A stretch of 64,000 nucleotides of DNA from Roseicyclus sp. (GCF_018402035.1 NZ_JAGYJN010000003.1:124001-188000), one strand, 5' to 3'; shown: positions 44,187 through 54,163, counted from the first letter of the stretch. Notes: generated by a model from the letters alone, not told the origin. Numbers and translations: made by a program.

Positions 44187-44756
44187 ATGATGCGCGTTAT
44201 GATGACCCCTTTCCGCTTTCCCCGTCTTGCATTGCCACTTGTGGCGCTGGCCTTGGCCCTCGCCGGGTGCGTCAGCGCGCCGCCAGCGCAAAGCGGCCTT
44301 GGGCCGGATCGCGGGTCCGCGCCGGTGATCTATCGTATCGATCCCGCCGATACCGCCCATATCCAGTTTCGCATGCTTGACAGTGTGAATGCCTTGCGCG
44401 CGACGGCGGGTGCGCCGCCCTTGGCGCTTAGCGCGGAATTAACCGCGGCGGCGGCCACACATGCGCGCGATATGGCGATGCAGAACCGACCTTGGCATTT
44501 CGGCTCGGACGGGTCGTCGCCCATCGACCGGGCGCGGGCGGCGGGCTATCGCGGCGGCGTGCTGGGGGAGGCGATTTCCGAAACTTACGAATCAGAGCTT
44601 GAAACCATCGCCGCGTGGATGGGCCGTGCCGACACGCGCGCCGTGATCGTTGACCCCTTGGCGCGCGATCTTGGCATGGCCTTTTTCCAAGAACCATCGG
44701 GCAAAATCTGGTGGACGCTGGTGGTGGGCGACGGTGTGACAACGCCGCCCAGCTGA
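44187..44756 (+). CDS. CAP (SCP/PR-1-like) domain lipoprotein
   Basis: A protein of about 189 residues with a lipoprotein signal (LALALAGC lipobox, Cys near residue 28). A CAP domain has ATHARDMAMQNRPWHFGSDG and GEAISETYES, including the His and Glu residues of the family pocket. Bacterial CAP proteins are secreted and often linked to the cell wall; enzymatic activity is not established. Start may be the ATG at 44187 or one of the nearby ATGs at 44190, 44199 or 44202. It is convergent with the next L,D-transpeptidase gene (6-nt gap). Confidence 0.82.
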   Translation: MMRVMMTPFRFPRLALPLVALALALAGCVSAPPAQSGLGPDRGSAPVIYRIDPADTAHIQFRMLDSVNALRATAGAPPLALSAELTAAAATHARDMAMQNRPWHFGSDGSSPIDRARAAGYRGGVLGEAISETYESELETIAAWMGRADTRAVIVDPLARDLGMAFFQEPSGKIWWTLVVGDGVTTPPS

Positions 44757-44762
44757 GGCATT

Positions 44763-45269
44763 TCAGGGATAGATGTCGATCACCGTGCGCATGGGAACCA
44801 TTTCAAAGATCTCGCGCATTTCGCGGTCGGTCACAGCGATACAGCCCGCCGTCCAATCGCGCTTGCGGCGAAATTCGCGCGGGGTGCCATGGATAAAGAT
44901 ATCGCCGCCCGGGCTGACGCCGCGCGTCACCGCTTGGGCGCGGTCGGCGCTGTTGGGATAGCTGATGCCGATTGAGAGGTAAAAGGCGCTATTGGGGTTG
45001 CGCCGGTCGATGTAGTAGCGCCCCTCGGGTGTGCGGCCATCGCCCTCTTGGGTCTTGTGACCATCGGGGGCGAAACCCAGATCGATGTCATAGCCGCGCA
45101 CGACCTGGTCATGATGAAGCAAATACATCCGGCGCTTGGATTTATGTACCGCGATCCGGGTAACCTCGGGGCTGGAAGAGGTGCTCAATGTCGGCTGCAT
45201 GCAGCCAGCGGTTGTGCTTGCCGCAAGCAAAAGGAGAAGCGTTGACCGCCGTGTCTGAAGGATGCCCAT
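44763..45269 (-). CDS. L,D-transpeptidase lipoprotein (YkuD domain)
   Basis: A 168-residue protein with a lipoprotein signal (LLLLLAASTTAGC, lipid-accepting Cys near 22) and a compact YkuD domain: His127 in IFIHGTPRE and Cys143 in DWTAGCIAVTD. The TAGC active site differs from the SSNGC of the other copy (43425-44021), so they are paralogues with separate histories. It is expected at the periplasmic face of a membrane, modifying peptidoglycan cross-links. Start ATG at 45269. Confidence 0.88.
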   Translation of the reverse strand: MGILQTRRSTLLLLLAASTTAGCMQPTLSTSSSPEVTRIAVHKSKRRMYLLHHDQVVRGYDIDLGFAPDGHKTQEGDGRTPEGRYYIDRRNPNSAFYLSIGISYPNSADRAQAVTRGVSPGGDIFIHGTPREFRRKRDWTAGCIAVTDREMREIFEMVPMRTVIDIYP

Positions 45270-45329
45270 AAACCTGCTCTTAGTATTTTTTTCGATCTTC
45301 TAGATCAGATTTGCAGCGCTGTTGAGGGG

Positions 45330-46193
45330 TTATCTTTCGCGCTCTTGCTTCAAAAGTGCGGCCAATCCTGTGCGGTAATCGGGATAGCGCAGGCGCACGC
45401 CAAGATCGGCCTTGATCCGGCGGTTATCGACACGTTTTGATTCGGCATAAAAGCTTGCAGCCATGGGGCTGAGGCTGGCCTGATCGAACGGGATTGCAGG
45501 CGGTTCGGGCAGGCCGAGCAGCGTGGCGGCATACGCGATCACATCTTGCGGCGGGGCCGGGTCGTCATCGCACAGATTATAGGCGGCACCCGGATCGGGC
45601 CGCGCCATGGATGCGATCAACACCTGCGCGATATCCGCGACATGGATACGGGAAAAGACTTGATCGGGCTTGATGATGCGCCGCGCCGTGCCATCGCGGA
45701 CCTTTTCAAAGGGTCCACGCCCCGGCCCGTAGATGCCCGCCAGCCGAAAAATGTGCAGCGGCAGGCCATGCTGATGGTAAAGCTCCATCCATGCGGCCTC
45801 GGCCGCCACCCGCGCGCGGCCCCGTTCGGTCGAGGGGGTAAGCGGTGTTGCCTCATCCACCCAAGCCCCGCCGTGATCGCCATAAACCCCGGTGGTCGAG
45901 AGATAACCCACCCAGTCGAGCCGCTTGGCATGGGCGGCAATTGCCTCGCGCGCATGGGCCAACACGGGGTCTTGCCCATCCTCTGGCCCGGCGGTGATCA
46001 AGATGTGGCTGGCCCAAGCGATGTCATCAGCCATGTCGGTGCCGGGAAAGATGCGGGGCGTCAGCCCCTCCGCGGCCGCCTGCGCGGCCTTGTCGGGGCT
46101 GCGCGTGGTCACGCGCACCGACCCCGGCGTGGCGGCAAGTTCCGCCACCAGATAGCGTGCGCTATAGCCATAGCCGAAGATCAAGAGCTTCAT
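45330..46193 (-). CDS. YeeZ-like NAD(P)-dependent epimerase/reductase (SDR superfamily)
   Basis: A 287-residue extended-SDR protein with an N-terminal nucleotide site [13 protein letters not shown]. The catalytic-type stretch [14 protein letters not shown] keeps the Tyr, while the Lys of the YxxxK motif is not obvious. The family (E. coli YeeZ) has no established substrate. The ATG at 46193 overlaps the queG stop (ATGA), linking it to the gene for a tRNA-modification enzyme. Promoter probably shared with the GST and queG upstream. Confidence 0.82.
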   Translation of the reverse strand: MKLLIFGYGYSARYLVAELAATPGSVRVTTRSPDKAAQAAAEGLTPRIFPGTDMADDIAWASHILITAGPEDGQDPVLAHAREAIAAHAKRLDWVGYLSTTGVYGDHGGAWVDEATPLTPSTERGRARVAAEAAWMELYHQHGLPLHIFRLAGIYGPGRGPFEKVRDGTARRIIKPDQVFSRIHVADIAQVLIASMARPDPGAAYNLCDDDPAPPQDVIAYAATLLGLPEPPAIPFDQASLSPMAASFYAESKRVDNRRIKADLGVRLRYPDYRTGLAALLKQERER

Positions 46194-47221
46194 CGCAACC
46201 TCTCTACCGCCCAGCGCGCGGCATCGGCCACGGCCTCATCTGGATCATTCACAAGGCGCTGCGCCGCATAGATCAGCCCCGCATCACCGGAATTGCCAAT
46301 CGCATATAGCACGTTGCGCACAAAACGGTCGCGCCCGATGCGCTTGATCGGGCTGCCCGCAAACAGCGCGCGAAATGCGGCATCGTCGAGTTGGGCCAGA
46401 TCGGCCAGCCTCGGGCTGACCAGTTCCGGGCGCGCGGCATAGCGCAGTTCGGTGGCTGTTTGGGCGAATTTGTTCCAAGGGCAGACCGCCAGACAATCGT
46501 CGCAGCCATAGATGCGGTTGCCCATCAGCGCGCGCAGATCGCGGTTCACTGGCCCCTTATGCTCGATGGTCAGATAGGAAATGCAGCGCCGCGCATCGAG
46601 TTGGTAGGGCGCGGGAAACGCCCCCGTCGGGCAGATATCGAGGCAGGCGGTGCAGCTACCGCAATGCCCATCCTCGGGCGCGTCGGGGGGTAGGTCGATG
46701 GTGGTGAAGATCGCCCCCAGAAAGAACCAATTGCCCAGATCACGCGACAAAAGGTTGGTATGCTTGCCCTGCCAGCCAAGGCCAGCGGCCTCGGCCAAGG
46801 GTTTCTCCATCACGGGTGCGGTGTCGACGAAAACCTTGATCTCGGCGTCAGGCGCTTGGTCCAAAAGCCAACGGCCCAGATGCTTGAGCCGCTTTTTCAC
46901 CAGATCATGATAGTCACGATTGCGCGCGTAGACGCTGATCGTGGCGCGGTCGTGGCGGTCAAGGGCGGCCAGCGGGTCATCATCTGGGGTATAGGGTTCG
47001 GCCAGCATGATGACCGATTTCGCGTCGGGCCAAAGTGCGCTTGGATCGCCACGCCATGCCATGCGCTCGGCCATCCATGCCATCTGGCCGTGCCGCCCTT
47101 GGGCCACGAATTCGGCTAGACGGGCGGCGGCTTGCGGGATCGCATCGGGGCGGCATATGCCCATCTTGGCAAAGCCCGCCGTGCGGGCCTCGGTCAACAG
47201 GGCATGTTTGAGATCACTCAA
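46190..47221 (-). CDS. queG: Epoxyqueuosine reductase QueG
   Basis: A 343-residue enzyme with a cobalamin-binding N-terminal domain. Two 4Fe-4S motifs are present ([15 protein letters not shown] and [14 protein letters not shown]), and HEAT-like repeats end the protein. It reduces epoxyqueuosine to queuosine in the tRNA anticodon, using B12. No ATG fits: the best start is TTG at 47221, which overlaps the TGA of the GST gene (TTTTGAG), so translation is likely coupled. Its cofactor need is notable given the B12 importer elsewhere in the window. Confidence 0.93.
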   Translation of the reverse strand: MSDLKHALLTEARTAGFAKMGICRPDAIPQAAARLAEFVAQGRHGQMAWMAERMAWRGDPSALWPDAKSVIMLAEPYTPDDDPLAALDRHDRATISVYARNRDYHDLVKKRLKHLGRWLLDQAPDAEIKVFVDTAPVMEKPLAEAAGLGWQGKHTNLLSRDLGNWFFLGAIFTTIDLPPDAPEDGHCGSCTACLDICPTGAFPAPYQLDARRCISYLTIEHKGPVNRDLRALMGNRIYGCDDCLAVCPWNKFAQTATELRYAARPELVSPRLADLAQLDDAAFRALFAGSPIKRIGRDRFVRNVLYAIGNSGDAGLIYAAQRLVNDPDEAVADAARWAVERLR

Positions 47222-47883
47222 AAGTCGAGGTTCGCGTAATGGGGCGGCTGGATGAAGCCGGGGATTTGATCGGCAAGGATCGAGCGGAAGGCCGGGCGCG
47301 ATTTCACCTTGGAATACCACTCCTTGACCACTTCGGAGCGGTTCCAATCCACATCCGAGATATAGTCGAGACAGGACAGATGCGCGGCAGCGGTGAAATC
47401 GGCCATCGTCATCGCATCGCCCGCCAGCCAGCGGCGGTGATCGAGAAGCCACGCCATGTAGTCGAGGTGATACTTGATCTGCTGTGCGCCTGTTTTGACC
47501 GCTTTGCCATCGGGATAGCCCGTGCGCATGATCTTTTTGTTCACCCGCTCATAGACCAGATTGGCGGTCACCTCGTGGTGGAATTTGTCGTCAAACCAGC
47601 TGACCAAGCGGCGCACCTCGGCCCGCGCTTTGGGATCGGCGGGGAAAAGCGGCGGCTCTGGGCGGGTTTCCTCGAGATATTCGCAGATCGCGCTCGACTC
47701 GGTCAGTAGCATCCCGTCGATCTTCAGCACTGGCACCTTGCCCGCCGGGTTGCGGCGCAGAAACTCGGTCGAGGGTTCCCAATACTTCTCGTCGATCAAT
47801 TCGACTTCGATCCGCTTTTCGGCCAGCACCAGCCGCACCTTGCGGCAGAAGGGGGATAGGGCGAAATGATAAAGACGCGCCAT
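47218..47883 (-). CDS. Glutathione S-transferase family protein
   Basis: A 221-residue protein with an N-terminal thioredoxin-like domain ([20 protein letters not shown]; then NPAGKVPVL and [11 protein letters not shown], the cis-Pro and glutathione-contact motifs). An all-helical C-terminal domain follows, with [14 protein letters not shown]. Substrate unknown; this class sits upstream of queG in many Rhodobacteraceae. The ATG at 47883 gives the standard N-terminus. Confidence 0.9.
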   Translation of the reverse strand: MARLYHFALSPFCRKVRLVLAEKRIEVELIDEKYWEPSTEFLRRNPAGKVPVLKIDGMLLTESSAICEYLEETRPEPPLFPADPKARAEVRRLVSWFDDKFHHEVTANLVYERVNKKIMRTGYPDGKAVKTGAQQIKYHLDYMAWLLDHRRWLAGDAMTMADFTAAAHLSCLDYISDVDWNRSEVVKEWYSKVKSRPAFRSILADQIPGFIQPPHYANLDF

Positions 47884-47939
47884 TGCAATGCTCGATCCGT
47901 TTTGGGTTGCCTCTCTATGGCGCGAAAACCTGTCCGATT

Positions 47940-48740
47940 TCAATTCGCAAAGCAGGTGTCGCGACCATCTGCGGCGATGGTGGCGGCCCCATCGGCGATG
48001 GATGCTGCGCGACGTGACAGCTGATCGGTGGGCGCGCTGGCGTTGCGTTCGCGGGGGTTGGGCAAGACGGCGGCCAAAAGGGCCGCTTGGCGCTGGGTCA
48101 GATCGGCGGCGGAAACGCTAAAATGATGGCGCGCCGCCGCTTCGGCACCAAAGATGCCCGGCCCGAATTCGGCAATGTTGAGATAGACCTCCAAGATGCG
48201 GCGTTTGGGCCAGATCAGTTCAACCACCGGGGTGATCGCGGCCTCCATCGCTTTGCGCGGCCAGCTTCGCCCGTGCCAAAGGAAGGCGTTCTTGACGGTT
48301 TGCTGGCTGATGGTCGATCCGCCGCGTGCGGCCCCCGCTGCGATAGCGTCGCGGATCGCGGCCATATCAAAGCCCCAATGAAGGCAGAAATTCGCATCCT
48401 CGGCGGCAACAGCGGCGCGTTGCAGATGGACCGAGATATCCGACATCCCCACCCAGTCATAGCTGACAGAACCCAAGCGGCGGCTCTCGCCGATCATATG
48501 GGCGGTGGTCGGGACGGGGACAAAGCCATAGGCGATGATCCACCCCATCAGGAGGGCCAGCCCCAGCCCCAAGGTGCGCGTCACCCATCGGCGCAGCCGC
48601 GAAACCCCGCGCTGCCAGCGCGACGCTGGGCGATCTGGCCCTTTCTTGGGCTTGCGCCGCAGGGTCACGGCTGATGCCACGGGGTTGTCGCTTTGGGGTC
48701 TTCGGGTCAATTCTGCCTCGGGTGTTTTGGTGTTTTTCAC
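47940..48740 (-). CDS. mtgA: Monofunctional peptidoglycan glycosyltransferase MtgA
   Basis: A 266-residue protein with a basic cytosolic N-terminus, one transmembrane helix (about residues 55-75) and a GT51 domain. The catalytic Glu114 is in VAAEDANFCLHWGFD, with GGSTISQQ at 140-147 and RRILEVYLNIAEFG. It polymerises glycan strands from lipid II without a transpeptidase domain. The start is GTG at 48740; a downstream start is possible because the first 40 residues are not conserved. Confidence 0.92.
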   Translation of the reverse strand: MKNTKTPEAELTRRPQSDNPVASAVTLRRKPKKGPDRPASRWQRGVSRLRRWVTRTLGLGLALLMGWIIAYGFVPVPTTAHMIGESRRLGSVSYDWVGMSDISVHLQRAAVAAEDANFCLHWGFDMAAIRDAIAAGAARGGSTISQQTVKNAFLWHGRSWPRKAMEAAITPVVELIWPKRRILEVYLNIAEFGPGIFGAEAAARHHFSVSAADLTQRQAALLAAVLPNPRERNASAPTDQLSRRAASIADGAATIAADGRDTCFAN

Positions 48741-48838
48741 CAGACTAGCCTTTCTGGCATGATAAAACCAAGGCTTTGCGCAGCTCTTGGCATGTGTGGG
48801 TGCTTGGCGAGGACGCCAAGCTCGGCTATGGCGGGCGC

Positions 48839-49666
48839 ATGAAATTGAAATTTGTTGAACTCGAAGCCGCCGCTCTCATGTCCGAGGTTATGTTCGGGCA
48901 TGGTTTCGCGCATTACGGTTATTTCCCTGATGGCACCCCCGAGGCGCTGACAGCGGCGGCGCTGGGCGCGGCGCAGATGGCCTATTTCGAAAAGCTGGTC
49001 GCGGCGATTGGCACCGTGCCGGGTGGGGTTCACACGATCCTTGATGTGGGATCAGGGACCGGGTCGAACGCGCGCGCGCTGATTGCGCGCGGCTTTGAGG
49101 TGGCGTGTGTCTCGCCCTCGCACCAGATGAACGAGATGGCGCGCGCCAAGCTGCCGCAAGGTACGCTTGTCGTTGATGCGATGTTTGAGGATTTCGATCA
49201 TCCCCAACGGCGCGATATTTGTCTTTTTGCGGAAAGCTTTCACTATATCGATCTGGTCACAGCCTTATCCAAGGCGGGCCAACTGGCCGATAAGGGTTTG
49301 GTGATCTTTGATTATTTCCGCCGCCCCGGCTTTGCCCATGGCGATGGCACGCGCGGCACCCATGCGACTTTTGTCGCCGAGGTCGCCCGCCAAGGCGTGT
49401 TCGAGATCGTGTCGGATGACGATATGACCGATGCGATCACGCCGACCTTTGTCATTCATGAATACCTCAAGAACGAAAAAATTGCCCCCTTTGTTCAGCG
49501 CTTTCGGGCCGAGTTGAAGCGGGAATACCCGTGGCGGTCGTGGATGATGGAAAAGATGCTGGGGCGCGCCTTGAACAAGCTGGGCCGCCACACGGGCCGC
49601 GCGGCAAAATTCGCGCGCGAGCATGAATACCGGCTGATCGTTTTGGCCCGCCGCACCCCTGTGTGA
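48839..49666 (+). CDS. Class I SAM-dependent methyltransferase
   Basis: About 275 residues with the SAM-binding motif I, TILDVGSGTGSNARAL, near 66-81, and a downstream DAMFEDFDHP motif II. A C-terminal helical region (EYPWRSWMMEKMLGRALNKL) follows, suited to membrane or substrate contact. Substrate unknown. The start is uncertain: the ATG at 48839 gives a natural N-terminus, while in-frame GTG and TTG codons (as far as 48776) would add up to 21 residues. Divergent from mtgA. Confidence 0.78.
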   Translation: MKLKFVELEAAALMSEVMFGHGFAHYGYFPDGTPEALTAAALGAAQMAYFEKLVAAIGTVPGGVHTILDVGSGTGSNARALIARGFEVACVSPSHQMNEMARAKLPQGTLVVDAMFEDFDHPQRRDICLFAESFHYIDLVTALSKAGQLADKGLVIFDYFRRPGFAHGDGTRGTHATFVAEVARQGVFEIVSDDDMTDAITPTFVIHEYLKNEKIAPFVQRFRAELKREYPWRSWMMEKMLGRALNKLGRHTGRAAKFAREHEYRLIVLARRTPV

Positions 49667-49817
49667 TCATCCGCGATCGCTTGGCGATTGGATGAAAATT
49701 GATGCGCGGTCATGAACGATCCGCGCAAAAACCTGTCTTTGGCCCGTGCCGTTCCGCAATCATGCCGCATTTGCGGACCACATGAGAGGGAGCGCAAAGC
49801 CCGAGCAGGAATTGAAA

Positions 49818-50723
49818 ATGGACCGTCTGACTGAAATGGAAGCCTTTGCCATGGTCGTTGATCAAGGTGGCTTCACGGATGCGGCACGCAAGATGGGGAT
49901 TTCGAAATCCGCCGTGTCCAAACATATCTCAAGCCTAGAGGCACGGCTTGGGGCGCGCCTGCTCAATCGCACGACGCGGCGTGTCAGCCCGACCGAGATC
50001 GGTCTTGCCTATTACGACCGTGCGCGGCGCGTTCTCAATGACGCGGGCGAGGCTGACGCGCTGGTCACCGCGATGCAATCGGCCCCCTCCGGCACGCTGC
50101 GTGTGTCGGTGGCCACTGATTTCGGGGTCAACCATATCTCGCCCATTTTGGGGCAATTCTTGCACGGATTCCCCGATGTGACGGTCAACATGGTGCTCAA
50201 TAACCGCTATGTTGAACTGATCTCGGAAGGGTTCGATATGGCCATCCGCGTGGGCGAGTTGGAAGATAGCAGCCTGCGCGCGCGCAAGATCTGCGAGACA
50301 CAGCGCCGGATGATTGCGGCCCCCTCATATTTTCAGAAATACGGCCGCCCCGAAAAGATCGACGATCTGAACGAACACAAGCTTTTGCATTACTCCAACA
50401 GCGCCACCGCGAATGTGTGGAAGTTGCTGGCCCCCTCGGGCGAACAGCGTCAGGTGCGTAGCGGGGGGTGGCTGACCGTGAATGATGGCCAATCGCTGCT
50501 TAATGCCGCCATCGGTGGGCTTGGCATCGCGTTTTTGCCCAGTTTTCTTTATGCACAGCCGTTGCGCGATGGGCAGGTTCAAGATGTCATGCCTGATCTG
50601 CCGGTCGATATCCAAGGGGTCTATGCGATCTATCCGCCGGGCCGCTATACCCAGCCCAAGGTGCGCGCATTCATCGATTTTCTTGTCGATGCCTTTCGCG
50701 ATAAGGGGCCGAACGACTGGTAG
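49818..50723 (+). CDS. LysR-family transcriptional regulator
   Basis: A 301-residue regulator with an N-terminal winged helix-turn-helix (MDRLTEMEAFAMVVDQGGFT, then AARKMGISKSAVSKHISSLE) and a periplasmic-binding-like effector domain from about residue 90. Effector and targets are unknown. The ATG at 49818 starts the conserved helix; an upstream in-frame ATG (49746) is rejected. The 151-nt gap before it separates it from the methyltransferase on the same strand. The stop lies 12 nt from the convergent OmpA-type gene. Confidence 0.92.
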   Translation: MDRLTEMEAFAMVVDQGGFTDAARKMGISKSAVSKHISSLEARLGARLLNRTTRRVSPTEIGLAYYDRARRVLNDAGEADALVTAMQSAPSGTLRVSVATDFGVNHISPILGQFLHGFPDVTVNMVLNNRYVELISEGFDMAIRVGELEDSSLRARKICETQRRMIAAPSYFQKYGRPEKIDDLNEHKLLHYSNSATANVWKLLAPSGEQRQVRSGGWLTVNDGQSLLNAAIGGLGIAFLPSFLYAQPLRDGQVQDVMPDLPVDIQGVYAIYPPGRYTQPKVRAFIDFLVDAFRDKGPNDW

Positions 50724-50735
50724 GGAAAGCCCCGG

Positions 50736-51680
50736 CTATGGCGTCAACAGCACCACTTCGACCCGGCGATTTGCCTCGCGTCCCTCGGGCGTGGTGTTGG
50801 TGGCGCGCGGCGCAAGAAAACCCACACCCGCCGCGCTGATCTGATTGGCGGCCGCACCGTGATCGCTGATCAAGGATTGGCGCACCGCTGCGGCGCGTGC
50901 CTCGCTGAGTGCGATATTGCGATCAAGCGCGCCTTCGGCATCGGTATGGCCCACCAGTGCGATCCGCCGCGCCCGGTCACCCGCCAGCCAAGCGGCCAAG
51001 ACGACAAGGCTGTCATAGCGGTTTCCCGATAGTGCCGAAGCGCCGGTTTCAAAGGTCAGATCGGCAAGCACCATATGCCCCGTTTCAACCAGCTCTGCGA
51101 TCATATCGCTTTGATCCGCATCTTGGCGTGGGGCAAAGCTGGGCCGCGCGGCGGCGGGTTCAATATCGCCGCTTCCGATACGGGCCAGATGCACATATCC
51201 CGCCTGCCCGCCGACCGAAACGGTGAGTGCAACATCCGCAACCGCGCCGGGCGTGCTGCGCTGGGCGGCGAGGTAATGAAAATTGCCAAGATCGACGAAC
51301 ATCTCGGGCGCTTGCGCAATGGGCAGGGCAAAGCGGAAATCGAAACCGCCGCAGTCGCGATCAGCGCAGGCAAAGGTGACCACGTAGCCTTGGGCGACGA
51401 GCTGCGCGCGCAGCGCCGCGATGATGGTCGCCGGATCGCTATCCTCAGCGGGGAGGCGCCAGATCTCTTCTGTCAGAGCACCCGCCACACTGCGCGTCGG
51501 CGGCACGCCACCGCGCGCGGCCGCAGCTGTCGCGATGTTGAAATCGGCGGTGCTTTGGCTGCGCGCCACGATCTGCGTCGCGCCCGAGGGCCAGACGACA
51601 TCCAAAGCGACCACGGGTTGCGCGCAGAGAATGAAGATCGCGATGGGATAGATCCGCATTGCGCGGAGGGGGTTTTTCAT
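50736..51680 (-). CDS. OmpA-family outer-membrane/peptidoglycan-binding protein
   Basis: A 314-residue protein with a signal peptide (MKNPLRAMRIYPIAIFILCA), a beta-rich N-terminal region with one Cys pair (CADRDCGG) and a C-terminal OmpA-like domain. The latter includes LTFETGASALSGNRY, RIALVGHTDAEGALDRN and REANRRVEVVLL, which bind diaminopimelate in peptidoglycan. The N-terminal domain is unrecognised. The ATG at 51680 begins the signal; Met8 (51659) could also serve. It follows the GNAT gene by 7 nt. Confidence 0.85.
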   Translation of the reverse strand: MKNPLRAMRIYPIAIFILCAQPVVALDVVWPSGATQIVARSQSTADFNIATAAAARGGVPPTRSVAGALTEEIWRLPAEDSDPATIIAALRAQLVAQGYVVTFACADRDCGGFDFRFALPIAQAPEMFVDLGNFHYLAAQRSTPGAVADVALTVSVGGQAGYVHLARIGSGDIEPAAARPSFAPRQDADQSDMIAELVETGHMVLADLTFETGASALSGNRYDSLVVLAAWLAGDRARRIALVGHTDAEGALDRNIALSEARAAAVRQSLISDHGAAANQISAAGVGFLAPRATNTTPEGREANRRVEVVLLTP

Positions 51681-51687
51681 GGGCGCG

Positions 51688-52413
51688 TCAGACCGCTTTG
51701 GCTCGGTAATGATACTGTCCCACAGCCGTGAATCCGAGGGAAGCATAAAGCCCCAAGGCCGGTTCGTTTTCGCGCGTCACCAGTAAGCTGAAGGTTGTGG
51801 CCCCTTGGCCCAAGGCCCAATCGGCAACAGCGCGCATCATCGCCGCGCCCAAGCCGCGCCGCCGATAGGGTGCCAAGATCTCAAGCGCGTGCAGCATTGC
51901 AACACCGTCATGGATCGCGGCAAAGGCCGTGCCTGCGGGGCGGTCTTGGGTGCGGCCCAGAAAAGATGTCTTGGGTGCGCGCGCGCGTGTCATGACCGAA
52001 AGCCGCCCCGGCCCAACCCCGGCTGTGGCCCAAATCTCGGATTGGATGGCCAAGGGGGGCCAGATGGGAAAGCAGGTGATTGGCGGCGGTGGGGCGGCGA
52101 TCTGGGCGCTTGGCGCGATCATGGCGCATGTCGCATCGCGCCGCGCAAAGCCGCGCGCCGCCAGCCGTGCATCCAGCGCGCCTTGATGGTCGAGCAGCAT
52201 GAACAGGGGCGGCTGGCCAAGTGCTGCAAGCCGGGCGATGGCGGCGTCGATCTCGGCCTCGGTCGCGTCTTGGGCCAAGGGATCACACAGCCGCGCGGCG
52301 CTGACCCTTTGGCCGCCCCCCGCCCCATCGGGCACGGTAAAAGGCCCCTCGGGGTAAAGCGCTGCGGCGGGCCACGTCGCGGCGATGACCGGCATCAGGT
52401 CGGATAGCCGCAT
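51688..52413 (-). CDS. GNAT-family N-acetyltransferase
   Basis: A 241-residue protein whose C-terminal GNAT domain shows the acetyl-CoA-binding motif LAPYRRRGLGAAMMRAVADW and an ending strand VGQYHYRAKAV. The N-terminal 110 residues are a degenerate second GNAT-like unit or an unrelated domain. Substrate unknown. Start ATG at 52413. It lies 9 nt downstream of the CinA-type gene and 7 nt upstream of the OmpA gene, so these three are probably one transcript. Confidence 0.86.
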   Translation of the reverse strand: MRLSDLMPVIAATWPAAALYPEGPFTVPDGAGGGQRVSAARLCDPLAQDATEAEIDAAIARLAALGQPPLFMLLDHQGALDARLAARGFARRDATCAMIAPSAQIAAPPPPITCFPIWPPLAIQSEIWATAGVGPGRLSVMTRARAPKTSFLGRTQDRPAGTAFAAIHDGVAMLHALEILAPYRRRGLGAAMMRAVADWALGQGATTFSLLVTRENEPALGLYASLGFTAVGQYHYRAKAV

Positions 52414-52422
52414 GACATTACC

Positions 52423-53151
52423 TCAGGCACCGGGGCCGAAAATATCCGACAAGGCGGCCATCACGCGGTCGACCGCTGGGCCATCTTGGCTGCGCACGAC
52501 GATATTGGTGCCATGCACCCCGTTCAGGTGGAAGGGGTAAGAGCCGATTGAAACCTCGGGGTGGCGGGCGGCAAGCGCGCCTAAGGGCCCCGCGATATCG
52601 CCCTCGCCCTTGAGCAGGCGCAGGGATTGCGACAGCATTGGCGGCCCACCAATCAAGCGCGGCATCAGGCTTGCCACCATGGCTTCGAAAATCATCGGCA
52701 CACCGGCCATGACATGGACATTGCCGATGCTGAAACCGGGCGCGGCCGAGATCGGGTTGTCGATCAGCGTCGCCCCATCGGGGATGCGCGCCATGCGCAG
52801 CCGCGCTTCGTTCAGCTCTTGGCCGCGGGCGTCGTAATGGGCCTGTAGGATGGCGCGGGCATCGGCGCGCACATCGATCTTTGCCCCCATCGCATCGGCC
52901 ACCGCATCGGCGGTGATATCATCATGGGTGGGGCCGATCCCGCCAGAGGTGAAAACATGGGTATAGCTGGCCGCCAAGCTTTGGACCGCTTGCTTGATCG
53001 TCTCATGATTATCGCTGACCACGCGGGCCTCGCGCATCTGGATGCCGTGGTCGGTCAGCGCGCGGGCCAAGTAATTGGTGTTGGTATCCCGGGTGCGTCC
53101 CGAAAGGATCTCGTCGCCGATGACCAGCATCGCGGCTGTAGGGGTTTGCAT
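52423..53151 (-). CDS. CinA N-terminal (MoCF-biosynthesis) domain protein
   Basis: A 242-residue protein with the CinA/MoCF fold: MLVIGDEILSGRTRDTN, VVSDNHETIKQAV and FTSGGIGPTHDDIT. In full-length CinA this domain precedes an amidohydrolase domain; here the protein stops after it, as do many alphaproteobacterial competence/damage-inducible proteins A. It may hydrolyse ADP-ribose or FAD-type pyrophosphates, by family inference. The ATG at 53151 is chosen; an upstream ATG at 53289 would add non-conserved residues. Confidence 0.87.
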   Translation of the reverse strand: MQTPTAAMLVIGDEILSGRTRDTNTNYLARALTDHGIQMREARVVSDNHETIKQAVQSLAASYTHVFTSGGIGPTHDDITADAVADAMGAKIDVRADARAILQAHYDARGQELNEARLRMARIPDGATLIDNPISAAPGFSIGNVHVMAGVPMIFEAMVASLMPRLIGGPPMLSQSLRLLKGEGDIAGPLGALAARHPEVSIGSYPFHLNGVHGTNIVVRSQDGPAVDRVMAALSDIFGPGA

Positions 53152-53353
53152 GCGGGCCTCGCTATTATGTCTGGCCCTCGGTATAGGCCCCTGCACTGGC
53201 GCTTTCCAAGCCCTGTGATGGCGCGCCTTGTGGCGATTGTGCCAATTCACAGTGTCGAGAATGACTTGCCGATGGTTTTGTGACATCACCCTGACTGGAA
53301 ATTCGGGTAATCTGGGCCTAGTCTAGGGGTTGAAAAGCTGGAGGGTCCAAGGT

Positions 53354-54163
53354 TTGGACGATTTCAAAGGCCGCCTGACACGGGATGGCATACGCATTCA
53401 CGACGCCGATGATTTCATCGGCATGCACCGCGCCGGTCAGGTTGCCGCGGGCATTTTGGATGCCATGGCGCCACTGGTTTTTCCCGGCCAAACGACCGAA
53501 GCCATCGATGCCGAGATCGAGCGCATGGTCAATGCCGCCGGCGTCACCTCGGCCACCATCGGTTATCGCGGCTATCAACATGCAAGCTGCATCAGCGTGA
53601 ACCATGTGGTGTGTCATGGCATCCCCGGACCAAAGACGCTTAAGGATGGTGATATCCTCAATATCGACGTCACCGTGATCGTCGATGGCTGGTATGGCGA
53701 TACCAGCCGCATGTATGTGGCAGGAACCCTTGGCCGCAAGGCCGAGCGTTTGGTGCAGGTCACGCATGATGCGCTCTTTAAGGGGATCGAGGCGGTGCGC
53801 CCCGGCAACCGGTTCGGCGATATCGGCTTTGCCATCCAAAGCTATGTCGAGGCGGCGCGCATGTCAGTGGTGCGCGATTTCTGCGGTCATGGTCTGGGGC
53901 AAGTCTTTCATGCGCCGCCCAATGTGCTGCATTACGGTCGCCCCGGTACCGGCCCCGTGCTGGAAGAGGGGATGTTTTTCACCATCGAGCCGATGGTGAA
54001 CCTTGGCCGCCCCGAGACCAAAGTGCTGGCCGATGACTGGACAGCGGTGACGCGCGATAAATCGCTTTCGGCGCAGTTTGAGCACTCCATCGGCGTGACC
54101 GCGACAGGGTGCGAGATTTTCACCCTTTCGCCCGCCGGGAAATTTCACCCGACTTGGGGCTGA
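53354..54163 (+). CDS. map: Type I methionine aminopeptidase
   Basis: About 269 residues. Metal ligands are visible as Asp in ILNIDVTVIVDGWYGDTSR, His in CGHGLGQVFH, Glu in FTIEPMVN, and Glu in FEHSIGVT. It removes initiator methionine from new proteins. No ATG is available; TTG at 53354 has a GGAGGG ribosome site 10 nt upstream (53339-53344), which decides it over an earlier TTG at 53330. Divergent from the CinA-type gene. Likely followed by radC as a pair (49-nt gap). Confidence 0.93.
   Translation: MDDFKGRLTRDGIRIHDADDFIGMHRAGQVAAGILDAMAPLVFPGQTTEAIDAEIERMVNAAGVTSATIGYRGYQHASCISVNHVVCHGIPGPKTLKDGDILNIDVTVIVDGWYGDTSRMYVAGTLGRKAERLVQVTHDALFKGIEAVRPGNRFGDIGFAIQSYVEAARMSVVRDFCGHGLGQVFHAPPNVLHYGRPGTGPVLEEGMFFTIEPMVNLGRPETKVLADDWTAVTRDKSLSAQFEHSIGVTATGCEIFTLSPAGKFHPTWG

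Noticed and set aside
53330-53353. TTG at 53330 as the map start
   Set aside because: The TTG at 53354 has a GGAGGG site at proper distance, whereas the upstream codon has no clear ribosome site.
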